In this document: positions 1 to 8,164 of the stretch, piece after piece | Position numbering within the stretch: the first letter of the stretch is position 1 | Layout: every line of letters begins with the position of its first letter | NCBI GenBank assembly: GCA_913060695.1 | Contig: CAJXUA010000008.1 | Location: 1 to 64,000, forward strand | Reading direction: 5' to 3' | Length of the DNA: 64,000 nt | Origin: an uncultured Gammaproteobacteria bacterium | GTDB taxonomy: Bacteria; Pseudomonadota; Gammaproteobacteria; Pseudomonadales; Pseudohongiellaceae | Notes under the pieces: generated by a model | Told to the model about the DNA's origin: nothing | Database searches by the model: none | Seen by the model: only the letters and a program-made list of their open reading frames with translations | Made by a program: the position numbers and the translations under genes

Positions 1-49
1 CAAGATAATGTAAAAACCAACGCAAGTAGTTGACAGGTTAATCCATATC

Positions 50-143
50 AGGAGCCTGCCCTGCAGGCGATTTGCCAAAAGCTTCCACAGATCTGCATCA
101 ATCGATCCTAATCGCTTGCAGGGCAAGCTCCTACAGTCAGTGG
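50..143. repeat. REP-like inverted pair (family 2)
   Basis: Two hairpin-forming elements face each other: one on the plus strand at 50-73 and one on the minus strand at 112-143. Each has the core GGAGC-(stem)-CCT-(stem)-CGA. The stem is CCTGC/GCAGG in the left copy and CTTGC/GCAAG in the right copy, so the two differences compensate and keep pairing. The right copy is identical over 32 nt to the copy at 5809-5840. This is typical of REP/BIME elements, but assignment to a named family would need a genome-wide search. Confidence 0.7.
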
Positions 144-172
144 ATTCGTTCCGCTGTTCCTACAGGTTCGGA

Positions 173-1354
173 TCAATAAACCTCAAACAGACCCGCCGCG
201 CCCATGCCGCCGCCGATACACATGGTGCACACGACATATTTGGCGCCGCGGCGTTTGCCCTCGATGAGTGCGTGACCGACCATGCGGGCGCCGCTCATGC
301 CGTAGGGATGGCCGATGGAGATCGCGCCACCGTTGACGTTCAATAGCTCATCGGGGATGCCAAGCTTGTCGCGGCAGTACAATACCTGCACAGCGAAGGC
401 CTCGTTCAGCTCCCACAGACCGATGTCCGACATCTTCAGGCCGAAGCGCTTGAGTAGCTTCGGCACCGCGAAGATCGGGCCGATGCCCATCTCGTCTGGC
501 TCGCAACCCGCTACTGCTAGGCCGCGATACGCGCCCAATGGCTGGAGTCCGCGCTGTTCTGCCAATTTGCTATCCATCAAGACTGCTGCAGAGGCGCCGT
601 CTGAAAGCTGGCTCGCATTACCTGCAGTGATGCAGCCACCCTCGATTACAGGTTTGAGACCATTGAGGCCTTCCAGCGTGGTTTCCGCACGGTTGCCTTC
701 GTCCTTGCCGAGAAGAGTGTTCTCGAAGCTGATCTCTTTGGTTTCCTTGTTCATGACGCCCTTGACCGAGGCCATTGGCACGATCTCGTCGTCAAACTTG
801 CCGGCGGCCTGTGCCGCGGCGGTGCGCTGCTGGCTCTGCAGGCTATAGGCGTCCTGCACGTCGCGGCTAATGTTGTAGCGCTTGGCCACTATCTCTGCGG
901 TCTGCAGCATAGGCATATAGGCGTTGGGCGACAGGGCTAGAACATTCGCATCGGTGGCGCGGTAGTTGTTGCGGTGCTCGTTCTGTACGAGGGAGATGGA
1001 CTCTAGTCCGGCGCCGATCACGACGGGCATATTGTCGACCATGATCTGCTTGGCGGCGGTGGCGATCGCCATCATGCCAGAGGCACATTGGCGGTCCATG
1101 CTCATGCCCGAGACGGAGCTAGGCAGGCCCGCTGCCACGCCGGCTAGGCGGCCGATGTTGTAACCAGAGCTACCCTGTTGCATGGCACAGCCCATCACGA
1201 CGTCGTCTACTTCGTCGGGGTTGATGCCAGCCTTGGCAAGAGCTGAACGGATGGCGTGCCCGCCGAGTGTAGGCGCGTCTGTGTTGTTGAATGCGCCTCT
1301 ATAGGCCTTGCCTATTGGCGTTCTGGCGGTGGCGACGATGACTGCTTCTTTCAT
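173..1354 (-). CDS. Thiolase family acetyl-CoA C-acyltransferase
   Basis: A 393-residue thiolase, the normal family length. It would cleave 3-ketoacyl-CoA with CoA in beta-oxidation, or run the reverse condensation, in the cytoplasm. The catalytic residues are all visible: nucleophile Cys90 in DRQCASG, His349 in [11 protein letters not shown], and the second Cys379 in [11 protein letters not shown], followed by the usual glycine-rich C-terminus. The ATG at 1354 is preceded by a GGGAAGAAC ribosome site. It stands alone on this strand with no fadB-like partner beside it, so the physiological substrate (short acetoacetyl-CoA, long fatty acyl or another degradative intermediate) cannot be fixed from sequence. 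The fold and reaction type are certain; the chain-length specificity is not. Confidence 0.95.
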   Translation of the reverse strand: MKEAVIVATARTPIGKAYRGAFNNTDAPTLGGHAIRSALAKAGINPDEVDDVVMGCAMQQGSSGYNIGRLAGVAAGLPSSVSGMSMDRQCASGMMAIATAAKQIMVDNMPVVIGAGLESISLVQNEHRNNYRATDANVLALSPNAYMPMLQTAEIVAKRYNISRDVQDAYSLQSQQRTAAAQAAGKFDDEIVPMASVKGVMNKETKEISFENTLLGKDEGNRAETTLEGLNGLKPVIEGGCITAGNASQLSDGASAAVLMDSKLAEQRGLQPLGAYRGLAVAGCEPDEMGIGPIFAVPKLLKRFGLKMSDIGLWELNEAFAVQVLYCRDKLGIPDELLNVNGGAISIGHPYGMSGARMVGHALIEGKRRGAKYVVCTMCIGGGMGAAGLFEVY

Positions 1355-1667
1355 GTTCTTCCCCTTTTCCGTTGCTGTTTCGAATTGCCTCGGAGTGTAC
1401 CCGAACGTACGCTCGTTGCCTATGGTGAGTCAGTGTGGGTCAAAGTGAGGGTGCTTACAGTGCTTTGTCTAAACAATTCCTACTTTGGCCGCATTTCGAC
1501 TTTTTGACTAGCTTTCCATCTTCCGCCCTCGTGGCGTTATGATATTGTTTGCTCACGCGAAAGCCTCGCGGTACTCGAGAGTTTTCCCACCCGATTGCGT
1601 TGTACGGGATGCCCCAAAATAACAGATAGATGTGTCCGCAACGGCAGGCACTCAAGAGGTAGGCATT
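1355..1667. other. Divergent intergenic region, no gene seen
   Basis: A 313-bp spacer between the divergently transcribed thiolase and the monooxygenase fusion. Short open frames here have no ribosome site or recognisable product. It must hold both promoters, but I could not pick a convincing -35/-10 pair. An AAGAGGTAG ribosome site at about 1652-1660 serves the downstream GTG start at 1668. Confidence 0.4.
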
Positions 1668-3377
1668 GTGAAAAAATTAATGTTCGGCGCGCTTCTAGCA
1701 CTTCCCCTGTTCTCCATCTCAGCCCATGCGGGGCCGCGAGTGGGAGACTTCTCCTTGCTCGACCAGAACGGCACTTTCCACCACATGGCTTGGTATGACG
1801 ATCACAAGGCGATTGCCTTCCTCGTGCAGCTCAATGGCAGTGAGCAGACCCACGCCGCGGCAGCGGACTACGCGCGGATGCAATCTCGCTTCGACGCCGA
1901 TGGTGTCGAGTTCATGATGCTCAACCCCGCCGGCGAGAGCCGCAGCAGCATCAAACAAGAGCTCGATAAATTGGCGCTGCAAATACCCGTGCTGATCGAC
2001 GACGCCCAGATCATCTCCGCGGCCATGGGGGTCGATAAGAGCGGCGAGGCCTTCCTATATGACCCGCGCAGCTTTGAGGTCATCTACCGCGGCAGCGTCG
2101 CCGGTCTGGAGAAAGCTCTAGAAGAAGTCGTTGCCGGACAGTCTATCTCTACCCCTGCAGTTGCGATGTCGGGCAGCGATGTTCAATACAATATGGTGAG
2201 CTCTGCCGGAGTCTCCTACAGCCGCGACGTCGCGCCTATCCTTGCCGATAATTGCGCGACCTGTCACCGCGAGGGTGGCATTGCACCATTCGCGATGGAC
2301 AGCCACGCCATGGTGCAGGGCTGGTCGCCGATGATTCGCGAAGTGCTGATGACCAAGCGCATGCCTCCAGGCCAGATCGACCCCCACGTGGGCAAGTTCA
2401 GTAATGACTATGTTCTAGCGGTAGAAGAGCAGCAGAAAATAGTGCAGTGGATCGAGGCAGGCGCGCAGAAAGATGGCGACATCGACCCGCTCGCGGAACT
2501 AACTTGGCCAGCGACGAAATGGGCGCTGGGCGAGCCAGACCTGATCGTGAAGGTGCCACCGCAGTCGATTCCGGCTACGGGAATCCTAGACTATATAACA
2601 GTGGAAGTGCCTATCGAGCTAGACCGCGATCGCTGGGTGCGCGCTAGCCAATACATTCCGGGCGACCGCACGGTATTGCACCACACACTAAACGACCTAG
2701 TGCCTCCGGGCGCAACAGGGCGACGCGGCTTCCTCGGCGGCGGCGATCCGAATCAGGCCAATATCACGGCCTATATTCCGGGCGCAGAACCTGCCATCGA
2801 GCCACCGAACACGGGCGGCCTACTAAAGGCAGGCTCGACACTGCGCCTACAGTTGCACTACACGACAACGGGCAAAGAGACGGTTGATGCGAGCGAGATC
2901 GGGGTGTGGTTCTACCCGGACGATGAGATTCCGACGGAGCGTATGTCTGGGCAGTGCGCATGCATATTCCCAATGGGCTGGACGAATATCACGCCTTTTG
3001 ACCCGAACTTCGAGCTGCGCCAGAGCGTGACTCTGAAGGAAGATGCGTACATGCAGTCGTTCCTTCCGCATATGCATTTTCGGGGCAAGAGCATGCGTTT
3101 CAATGCTCACTACCCTGATGGCTCAATGGAGGAGTTGATCAACATCGCGAACTACAATTACAACTGGCAAATCAGCTACAAGCTGGAAGAGCCAATCCTG
3201 ATGCCTGCGGGAACGCGCATCGAGGCAATAGGACACTACGACAATTCAACCCAGAACAAGGCAAACCCAGACCCATCGCGCTCAGTACCTTGGGGCGACC
3301 AGAGCTGGGACGAGATGTTCTTCGGCGCAATGAGCTGGAAAAACGTAGACCAAAGCCGAAGCGGTGGTGGTCAATAA
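1668..3377 (+). CDS. Exported redoxin-like/cytochrome c/copper monooxygenase-like fusion
   Basis: A 569-residue exported protein with three parts. Residues 1-22 are a signal peptide. Residues 23-165 resemble a thioredoxin-fold redoxin but lack any CxxC or peroxidatic Cys, so this domain is probably not catalytic. Residues 185-265 carry one c-type haem site, Cys196-x-x-Cys199-His200, with MPPG downstream. Residues 285-560 look like the PHM/DBH-type copper-dependent monooxygenase fold: His338-His339, His397 in LQLHY, His468-x-His470 in PHMH, and Met550 in DEMFFG are plausible CuH and CuM ligands. The GTG at 1668 is preferred over an in-frame GTG at 1632 because it has an AAGAGG ribosome site and starts the signal peptide. 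A haem electron entry feeding a copper site is inferred; the substrate is unknown. Confidence 0.8.
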   Translation: MKKLMFGALLALPLFSISAHAGPRVGDFSLLDQNGTFHHMAWYDDHKAIAFLVQLNGSEQTHAAAADYARMQSRFDADGVEFMMLNPAGESRSSIKQELDKLALQIPVLIDDAQIISAAMGVDKSGEAFLYDPRSFEVIYRGSVAGLEKALEEVVAGQSISTPAVAMSGSDVQYNMVSSAGVSYSRDVAPILADNCATCHREGGIAPFAMDSHAMVQGWSPMIREVLMTKRMPPGQIDPHVGKFSNDYVLAVEEQQKIVQWIEAGAQKDGDIDPLAELTWPATKWALGEPDLIVKVPPQSIPATGILDYITVEVPIELDRDRWVRASQYIPGDRTVLHHTLNDLVPPGATGRRGFLGGGDPNQANITAYIPGAEPAIEPPNTGGLLKAGSTLRLQLHYTTTGKETVDASEIGVWFYPDDEIPTERMSGQCACIFPMGWTNITPFDPNFELRQSVTLKEDAYMQSFLPHMHFRGKSMRFNAHYPDGSMEELINIANYNYNWQISYKLEEPILMPAGTRIEAIGHYDNSTQNKANPDPSRSVPWGDQSWDEMFFGAMSWKNVDQSRSGGGQ

Positions 3378-3403
3378 ACGATTTGACCTAAATGTTCGTA
3401 AGA

Positions 3404-3431
3404 AAGGCTGCCAATTTGGTGGCCTTTTTTT
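3404..3431 (+). terminator. Rho-independent terminator after the monooxygenase fusion
   Basis: A 10-bp stem (AAGGCTGCCA with TGGTGGCCTT, including two G-U pairs) around a 3-nt loop, followed by a run of T, 26 bp after the stop codon of the upstream gene. Confidence 0.8.
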
Positions 3432-3471
3432 GTGTTTAATTTTGAGGGTTAAAAAACCGAGCGCTGCAGTT

Positions 3472-3546
3472 CGCCTTGGCTGCCGGGTATGCGTGTCCTG
3501 AACTCCTTTACCTCGCAGCCAAGGCGGGCTACGAAGTTCAAGACAC
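3472..3546. repeat. Interleaved inverted repeats, pseudoknot-capable
   Basis: Two inverted repeats alternate rather than nest. CGCCTTGGCTGC at 3472-3483 pairs perfectly with 3515-3526. GTGTCCTGAACT at 3493-3504 pairs with 3535-3546 with one mismatch. The order A-B-A'-B' is that of an H-type pseudoknot in RNA. It lies between two convergent genes, past the terminator of the left one, so it would be in the 3' region of the minus-strand AbgT transcript. The function is unknown. Confidence 0.5.
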
Positions 3547-3594
3547 GAAAATGCTACGGAGCTAAAAACCCTAAAGCACCCAAGTGTTAACACA

Positions 3595-5175
3595 CTACAA
3601 CGTATAACCCGCCATTGCCCCTGGTCCCAGAGGCAGGCCGAGTACTATCCATACGACTACCATCACGGTGCCCGAGATCAGTAGCCAGATCGAGTACGGG
3701 ATCATCATTGCCGCTAGGCTGCCTAGGCCGAACTCTTTCTGCCAGCGCTGCGCGAACATCAAGATCAAGGGGAAGTATGGCATTAGGGGTGTGATGATAT
3801 TGGTTGCTCCATCCCCCACTCGGTAGGTTGCTGTCGCCATCTCTGGGCTAACGCCCAGTAGCATCAGCATCGGCACTAGTACCGGTGCCAGTAACGCCCA
3901 CTTCGCGCTCGCAGAGCCGATGAACAGATTAATCATCGCCGTCATCAGCACTACCATTACTAGCAGTACGGACATCGGCAGGTCGCTCGAGCCGATCACT
4001 CCCGCACCCTTCACCGCGAAGATTAGGCCCAGGTTCGACCAATTGAACATCGCTACGAAATGCGCCGCCGCGAAAGCCAGTACTAGGTAATAGGACAGAT
4101 CCGCCATTGCTTCCGACATCATCCGAACGATGTCTCTATGGGATTTTACTGTGCCTGTGGTTGCGCCATAGGCCCAGCCTGCCGCTAGGAACAGGATGAA
4201 GAAACCCGCTACCAATGATTGATAGAAAGGCTGCATGCGACCGTCGCCTGCCTCCTCGTTGATTAGGGGGGTGCCGGGTAGTACACATAGGGCGAGCCAC
4301 ACGAGGATAACCGCGAGGCAGGCATAGCCGGCCCGCGCGAGGCCGCGCATCTCGTCGCTGCTGATGATGCCGCTGGTCTTCACTAGACCTGCAGTGGTGC
4401 TGCTTGCCTCCTTGCCTAGTGGGGCGAGGCGTGGCTCGATCACCTTATCGGTGATGTACCAGATTACCGGCAGGAACACGAAGGTCATGGCGGCGATGAA
4501 ATACCAGTTACCGGCGATATTGGCCGTCCACGTAGGTTCTATGGTCTGCGCGGCTGCCTGGGTGATGCCGAACATCAGGGCGTCGAGCTGGCCGGGAATT
4601 AGATTGGCGGAGAAGCCCCCGGAGACACCCGCGAAGGCGGCGGCTATGCCGGCGATGGGGTGGCGGCCCGCGGCGGCGAAGATGATGCCCGCCAAGGGGA
4701 TGAGTACTACATAGGCCGCATCCGCTGCCAAGTTGCCCACCATGGCCACTAGTGCGACGACGGGGGTGAGTAGCATCGTGGGGGCCTTCTTTACCGCAAC
4801 TGCCATCGCGGTGGCGAATAGGCCAGAGCGCTCAGCAACGCCGGCGCCGAGCATCACGAGTAATACGAATCCAAGCGGATAGAAGCCGGCGAAGGTCGCG
4901 GGCATCTGCACTAGGAGGCGCTGAATATTGTCTGCTGAGAGTAGACTAGCGGCCTCGATCAGGAGGGGCACGCCTGCGGCATCAACTTGAGTAGGATGCA
5001 GGGCGGAATAGCCAGCCAATGAGGCGACCACGCTAATGGCGATCAGGATCAAAATCAGGCTGAAGAAAATAAATACGGGGTCTGGCAGTTTGTTACCTGT
5101 GCGCTCGATCCAGGCCAACATGCCGGTGGTCTCGGGGGTATGTGCAGGGGGAGTGTCGTGCTCAGAGTTCGTCAT
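3595..5175 (-). CDS. AbgT family transporter
   Basis: An inner-membrane protein of 526 residues with roughly a dozen hydrophobic segments. It matches the AbgT family (p-aminobenzoyl-glutamate uptake; some members export sulfonamides). Family hallmarks include the conserved stretch around GNLAADAAYVVLIPLAG, the Gly-rich segment with GVSGGFSANLIPG, and the late segment with GDGATNIITPL. The ATG at 5175 is chosen over an upstream in-frame start at 5271 because it follows an AAGAAGAGA ribosome site and gives the usual short charged N-terminus. It is divergent from a small XRE regulator, which may control it, although the operator-like palindromes lie closer to the regulator. Whether folate-breakdown products or another aromatic amide is the substrate cannot be told. 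Confidence 0.92.
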   Translation of the reverse strand: MTNSEHDTPPAHTPETTGMLAWIERTGNKLPDPVFIFFSLILILIAISVVASLAGYSALHPTQVDAAGVPLLIEAASLLSADNIQRLLVQMPATFAGFYPLGFVLLVMLGAGVAERSGLFATAMAVAVKKAPTMLLTPVVALVAMVGNLAADAAYVVLIPLAGIIFAAAGRHPIAGIAAAFAGVSGGFSANLIPGQLDALMFGITQAAAQTIEPTWTANIAGNWYFIAAMTFVFLPVIWYITDKVIEPRLAPLGKEASSTTAGLVKTSGIISSDEMRGLARAGYACLAVILVWLALCVLPGTPLINEEAGDGRMQPFYQSLVAGFFILFLAAGWAYGATTGTVKSHRDIVRMMSEAMADLSYYLVLAFAAAHFVAMFNWSNLGLIFAVKGAGVIGSSDLPMSVLLVMVVLMTAMINLFIGSASAKWALLAPVLVPMLMLLGVSPEMATATYRVGDGATNIITPLMPYFPLILMFAQRWQKEFGLGSLAAMMIPYSIWLLISGTVMVVVWIVLGLPLGPGAMAGYTL

Positions 5176-5329
5176 CGGTCTCTTCTTCTTATCAGTTAAA
5201 GGAAGCTGCGAAGAAGTGTTACATGGATGGCGGAGCGCGACAAGCTGGTGAGAAGGCCCGCGGCGCCACATTCAATGCGAATTGGGGCGCCGCGATACGG
5301 GCCCGGGCTTAGGTGCTTCCCAAGATTTT

Positions 5330-5375
5330 GAACCCCATGTGGTTCTGTGCTTCCAGTATAAACCACTTATGGTTC
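5330..5375. promoter_or_regulatory. Two operator-like palindromes at the XRE gene start
   Basis: GAACCCCATGTGGTTC at 5330-5345 is a 16-bp palindrome with one mismatched pair. AAACCACTTATGGTTC at 5360-5375 matches it at 12 of 16 positions. They are exactly 30 bp apart, about three helical turns, so both face the same side of the DNA. The second overlaps a possible -10 (TATAAA at 5357-5362) and the ATG at 5369. They are probably autoregulatory sites for the HTH protein; this is inferred. Confidence 0.55.
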
Positions 5376-5713
5376 AACTGCGCGAGCGCCTAGCAAAATT
5401 CATCCGAGAGAAGCGGGGAGAAACTCCGCAGCGTGAGTTTGCGCGCAAGATTGGGGTAACCCAATCGACAATAATGCGCATAGAGAACCTAGACCAGAAT
5501 GTGACCCTGAAGACTCTCGAAACTTTGTGCCGTGCATTTCATGCCGACATAGGCGATCTGTTTCCGAGCGTCGATAGCGCCCGGGTCTATCCGCCAAGGA
5601 TTCGCAGTGGCCTAACAACTCCGGCCCCACGTAGCGCAGCGCTCCTACACGAAAAATCTACTGAGAATTCGCCGCAGGGTAAGCCTCCTAAGAAACCGAA
5701 AGCTAAGCGCTGA
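5369..5713 (+). CDS. XRE family helix-turn-helix regulator
   Basis: A 114-residue DNA-binding protein. Residues about 5-65 form a Cro/C1-type HTH domain (REFARKIGVTQSTIMRIE is the helix-turn-helix, followed by TLETLCRAFHADIGDLFP). The remaining tail is proline- and lysine-rich and ends in a basic KPPKKPKAKR, probably disordered. The ATG at 5369 fits the domain boundary; a TTG at 5282 would add a 29-residue extension that runs through one palindrome. There is no clear ribosome site, and with TATAAA only 7 bp upstream the message may be leaderless. It is transcribed divergently from the AbgT transporter, so that gene is a candidate target. It could also be a lone antitoxin-like HTH, but no toxin gene is adjacent. 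Confidence 0.8.
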   Translation: MVQLRERLAKFIREKRGETPQREFARKIGVTQSTIMRIENLDQNVTLKTLETLCRAFHADIGDLFPSVDSARVYPPRIRSGLTTPAPRSAALLHEKSTENSPQGKPPKKPKAKR

Positions 5714-5721
5714 GCATGGAC

Positions 5722-5789
5722 CAAAGGGGTCAGAGTAACTTGATCCCCACAGCGCAAGGCTGGTGGATCAAGTTACTCTGACCCCTTTG
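5722..5789. repeat. REP-like palindrome (family 1), copy A
   Basis: Perfect 24-nt inverted arms at 5722-5745 and 5766-5789 (core AAAGGGGTCAGAGTAACT) around a 20-nt loop that itself holds CCACAGC/GCTGGTGG pairing. It sits between the convergent XRE and sugar dehydrogenase genes, so it may also end transcription from both sides. Related copies are at 7248-7315 and 8165-8321. From memory, GGGGTCAGAGT elements of this style go with REP-associated tyrosine transposases (RAYT); none is in the window. Confidence 0.8.
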
Positions 5790-5808
5790 ATCGCAACCCT
5801 GATAGAAC

Positions 5809-5840
5809 CCACTGACTGTAGGAGCTTGCCCTGCAAGCGA
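5809..5840 (+). repeat. REP-like hairpin (family 2), third copy
   Basis: Identical over 32 nt to the minus-strand element at 112-143, with core TAGGAGCTTGCCCTGCAAGCGA-like layout (stem GCTTGC/GCAAGC, loop CCT). It lies 19 bp beyond the family 1 palindrome, so two unrelated repeat families share one convergent spacer. Confidence 0.7.
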
Positions 5841-5935
5841 ATGGGTCCGATTGATGACGATCAGTGGAAGAACTCAGCCCACTCTAGCCTTCCGGTTATG
5901 CAGTTACGACCTAAACGCAGATTTTTGGTAAATGC

Positions 5936-7123
5936 TCACCGGGCGGGCTCTACGCGCAGTACAGCGCCGTTTTCCTCTTCGGTTAGCAGGTAGATGAAGC
6001 CGTCTGGGCCCTGGGCGATGTCGCGGACTCTTTGGCGTAGTTCTGTTACTAGGGTCTCGCGCTGTTGTTCCCACATCTTGTTGTCAAACACAATGCGCTC
6101 TAGCCCGCCCGTGCCCGGTACTCGGCCGCGTTGTATGCTGCCTGCGAATAGGTTGCCTTGCCATTGAGGGAATGCATCTCCCGTGTAGAAAAGTAGACCC
6201 GAGGGCACGATGCCGGGTTGCCAGATGATTAGGGAGGGCTCTATGCCTTCGCGGTTGAGGTGCTCCATTGGCTCGCCATCGTTGTAGCTGCCATAGCCAT
6301 AGAGTGGCCAGCCATAATTTGCACCCGCCTTTATTATGTTGATGGAGTCCCCGCCGATTGGGCCGAGTTCGGCGTGGAAGAGTTGGCCTGTGGTGGGGTG
6401 AATCGCCAAGCCGTATTGGTCGCGATGTCCGTAGGAATAAATTTCGGGGCGGACATCGGTTTGGCCAATGAAGGGGTTGTCGGTAGGCACAGAGCCATCT
6501 TGATTAAGGCGCAAAACCTTGCCCTCTAGTCTAGTCAAATCCTGCGCATAGGGTAGTCGGCCCATGGCGCCGCCTACGGTGATAAAGAGTTTGCCATCGG
6601 GCGCGAATATCAGCCGTGAGCCGCCGGAGTTCGTCATCGGCGTGCCTACAAACAGCTCTTCGAAGTTCGTGAGTGCGGCGCCGCCATCGTAGCGTGCTCG
6701 GCCTAGGGTGAGGGCGTATTCCCCCTCAGTCTCAAGAGCCTTATGGTAGGTGAAGTAGACCATGCGGTTTGTCGCGAAGTCGGGGTGCATTTCGATGTCT
6801 AAAAGCCCTGAATGGAAGCCGGTACGAATCTCAGGTAAGCCAAGCAACGGGGCTGGGTCGAGCACTCCATCTCTAATTACACGAAGGGCTGGCGCGTAGC
6901 GGTCGGTAACTAGCATGTCGCCATCGGGAAGCACTGCGAAACTAAAGGGGCGGGAGATGCCACTGGCAACCACAGATACTTTTATCTGAGAGTTGAAGGT
7001 ATCGAGAAACACGGGCTCTGAGGGTAGTGGATAAGGCACTTGCCGACCCTGTGCCAGAGCAAGCTGCCCGTGAAGTGTGCAGGTGACAACGAGCGCGAGC
7101 AGGGCGAGGTAATTACGACTCAT
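5936..7123 (-). CDS. Exported PQQ-dependent sugar dehydrogenase-like protein
   Basis: A 395-residue six-bladed beta-propeller of the glucose/sorbosone dehydrogenase (GSDH, soluble GDH-B-like) family. Residues 1-25 are a signal peptide, so it acts in the periplasm or outside. Family features visible are LLDIEMHPDFATNRMVYFTYH, GHRDQYGLAIHPTTGQLF, then GPIGGDSIN and GANYGWP. The usual GHRNPQG motif reads GHRDQYG here. Members oxidise sugars or related alcohols with PQQ as cofactor, though many relatives are uncharacterised. The ATG at 7123 is chosen because an AAGGAA ribosome site lies 7 nt upstream and the signal peptide begins there; an in-frame start at 7225 would add 34 residues unlike a signal. 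It is flanked on both sides by family 1 REP-like palindromes. Confidence 0.88.
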   Translation of the reverse strand: MSRNYLALLALVVTCTLHGQLALAQGRQVPYPLPSEPVFLDTFNSQIKVSVVASGISRPFSFAVLPDGDMLVTDRYAPALRVIRDGVLDPAPLLGLPEIRTGFHSGLLDIEMHPDFATNRMVYFTYHKALETEGEYALTLGRARYDGGAALTNFEELFVGTPMTNSGGSRLIFAPDGKLFITVGGAMGRLPYAQDLTRLEGKVLRLNQDGSVPTDNPFIGQTDVRPEIYSYGHRDQYGLAIHPTTGQLFHAELGPIGGDSINIIKAGANYGWPLYGYGSYNDGEPMEHLNREGIEPSLIIWQPGIVPSGLLFYTGDAFPQWQGNLFAGSIQRGRVPGTGGLERIVFDNKMWEQQRETLVTELRQRVRDIAQGPDGFIYLLTEEENGAVLRVEPAR

Positions 7124-7247
7124 ACATGAGTTCCTTAGAATTGGTAGTGGTGGCGGCAGACGGGCAACGAGCGGTGATGTTTCACTGCCCCTTGTTCTAG
7201 CAAGAACAAGTTTACTTGTACGCAAAGTAGCTCTGAGTAGATTAGTT

Positions 7248-7315
7248 CAAAGGGGTCAGAGTAACTTGATCCCCGCAGCAGAAGGCTGGTCGATCAAATT
7301 ACTCTGACCCCTTTG
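7248..7315. repeat. REP-like palindrome (family 1), copy B
   Basis: The same 24-nt arms as copy A, at 7248-7271 and 7292-7315, with one arm mismatch (G to A) and a loop of the same length with CCGCAGC/GCTGGTCG. It sits between the start of the sugar dehydrogenase and the end of the methyltransferase gene; the latter's stop codon lies 4 bp away. Confidence 0.8.
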
Positions 7316-7318
7316 ATC

Positions 7319-8086
7319 TCATTTTCTATACAGGACGATGAACTGGCTGGTGTTGCCTCGAATGGCCGGGGAGAACACACTTGCAGTCAGTGGGTCGGCT
7401 GGGTTCTTGAGTAGGTCAGAGGTGCCGACGACTGTAAGTCCCGCATCCGTGGCCATTTTCGTTACCCAGCTCTCTTCAATGCGGTGCAGTGCGCCACCGG
7501 CTTCTAGCCCAGAACCATTCGGGGCAATGTGGTCCGAGGCAAGCAAAACTCCGCCTGGCTTCAACACGCGCACAATCTCGCTGAACGCACCGTTGGGGTC
7601 GCCTAAGCTCACGTCTTCTGGGGCAAAGCCCAGCTCGTGTGGGCCAAGAATCCAGGTGACCATGTCGATGGAATTATCTGCCACATCCAAGGCATCGAAA
7701 TTGCTGATGCTGACCGTGACATTGGGCAGTCTATTATTCGCCGTGCGCAGATCGATGCCATCGCCAACAAAGCTCATCAGGCCGGGCGGGTGGTGCAGGA
7801 TCACACTGCCGTTAGCGCCCACCGCTCTGCTGAGAATCTCGGTGTAATAACCGCCCCCCGCCTCGAGTTCGAGAACGTTCATGCCTGTGCTCAGGCCAGC
7901 AAATGCCAGTACCTGCGCGGGCTTGCGGTCGGCATCGGCCGTGGCGTCTTCGCTCGGTCGGTCGGGATGTGCTAAAGCTGCCTCGACATTAGCCTCTGCG
8001 GCAAAGCTGCTCGCACTTGCCATTACCAGAGATAAGAGTGAAGCGCTTGCGAGTTTTTTCAGTAGAGACGGTTTAGATTTTTTCAT
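7319..8086 (-). CDS. Exported SAM-dependent methyltransferase-like protein
   Basis: 255 residues. Residues 1-29 are a convincing Sec signal peptide (Lys-rich start, hydrophobic core, ending SSFAAE). The rest is a class I Rossmann methyltransferase fold: motif I at about residue 70 (VLELEAGGGYYTEIL), an acidic motif ISNFDALD, DMVTWILGPHELG for motif IV, and VRVLKPGGVLLASDHI for the post-core strand. S-adenosylmethionine is not known to be available in the periplasm, so either the protein works on something else or it has lost catalysis. Signal-bearing relatives are, from memory, widespread in proteobacteria and uncharacterised. REP-like palindromes flank it on both sides. The fold is secure; the activity is open. 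Confidence 0.85.
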   Translation of the reverse strand: MKKSKPSLLKKLASASLLSLVMASASSFAAEANVEAALAHPDRPSEDATADADRKPAQVLAFAGLSTGMNVLELEAGGGYYTEILSRAVGANGSVILHHPPGLMSFVGDGIDLRTANNRLPNVTVSISNFDALDVADNSIDMVTWILGPHELGFAPEDVSLGDPNGAFSEIVRVLKPGGVLLASDHIAPNGSGLEAGGALHRIEESWVTKMATDAGLTVVGTSDLLKNPADPLTASVFSPAIRGNTSQFIVLYRK

Positions 8087-8164
8087 TGCTTGCTCCGCTT
8101 GTGTATAGATTAGTTATTAGGAGTTCTGGCTTTAATACTGGCACTTTCATGAGGGGAATGGAAT

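Noticed and set aside
315-848. Long plus-strand frame opposite the thiolase gene
   Set aside because: A shadow of the minus-strand coding sequence; no ribosome site and no protein likeness.
3472-3546. An integron attC-like recombination site
   Set aside because: attC sites have nested arms; here the arms interleave, and no integrase or cassette array is present.
5330-5375. A toxin-antitoxin module at the XRE gene
   Set aside because: No toxin-like gene is adjacent on either strand; the neighbours are a transporter and a sugar dehydrogenase.
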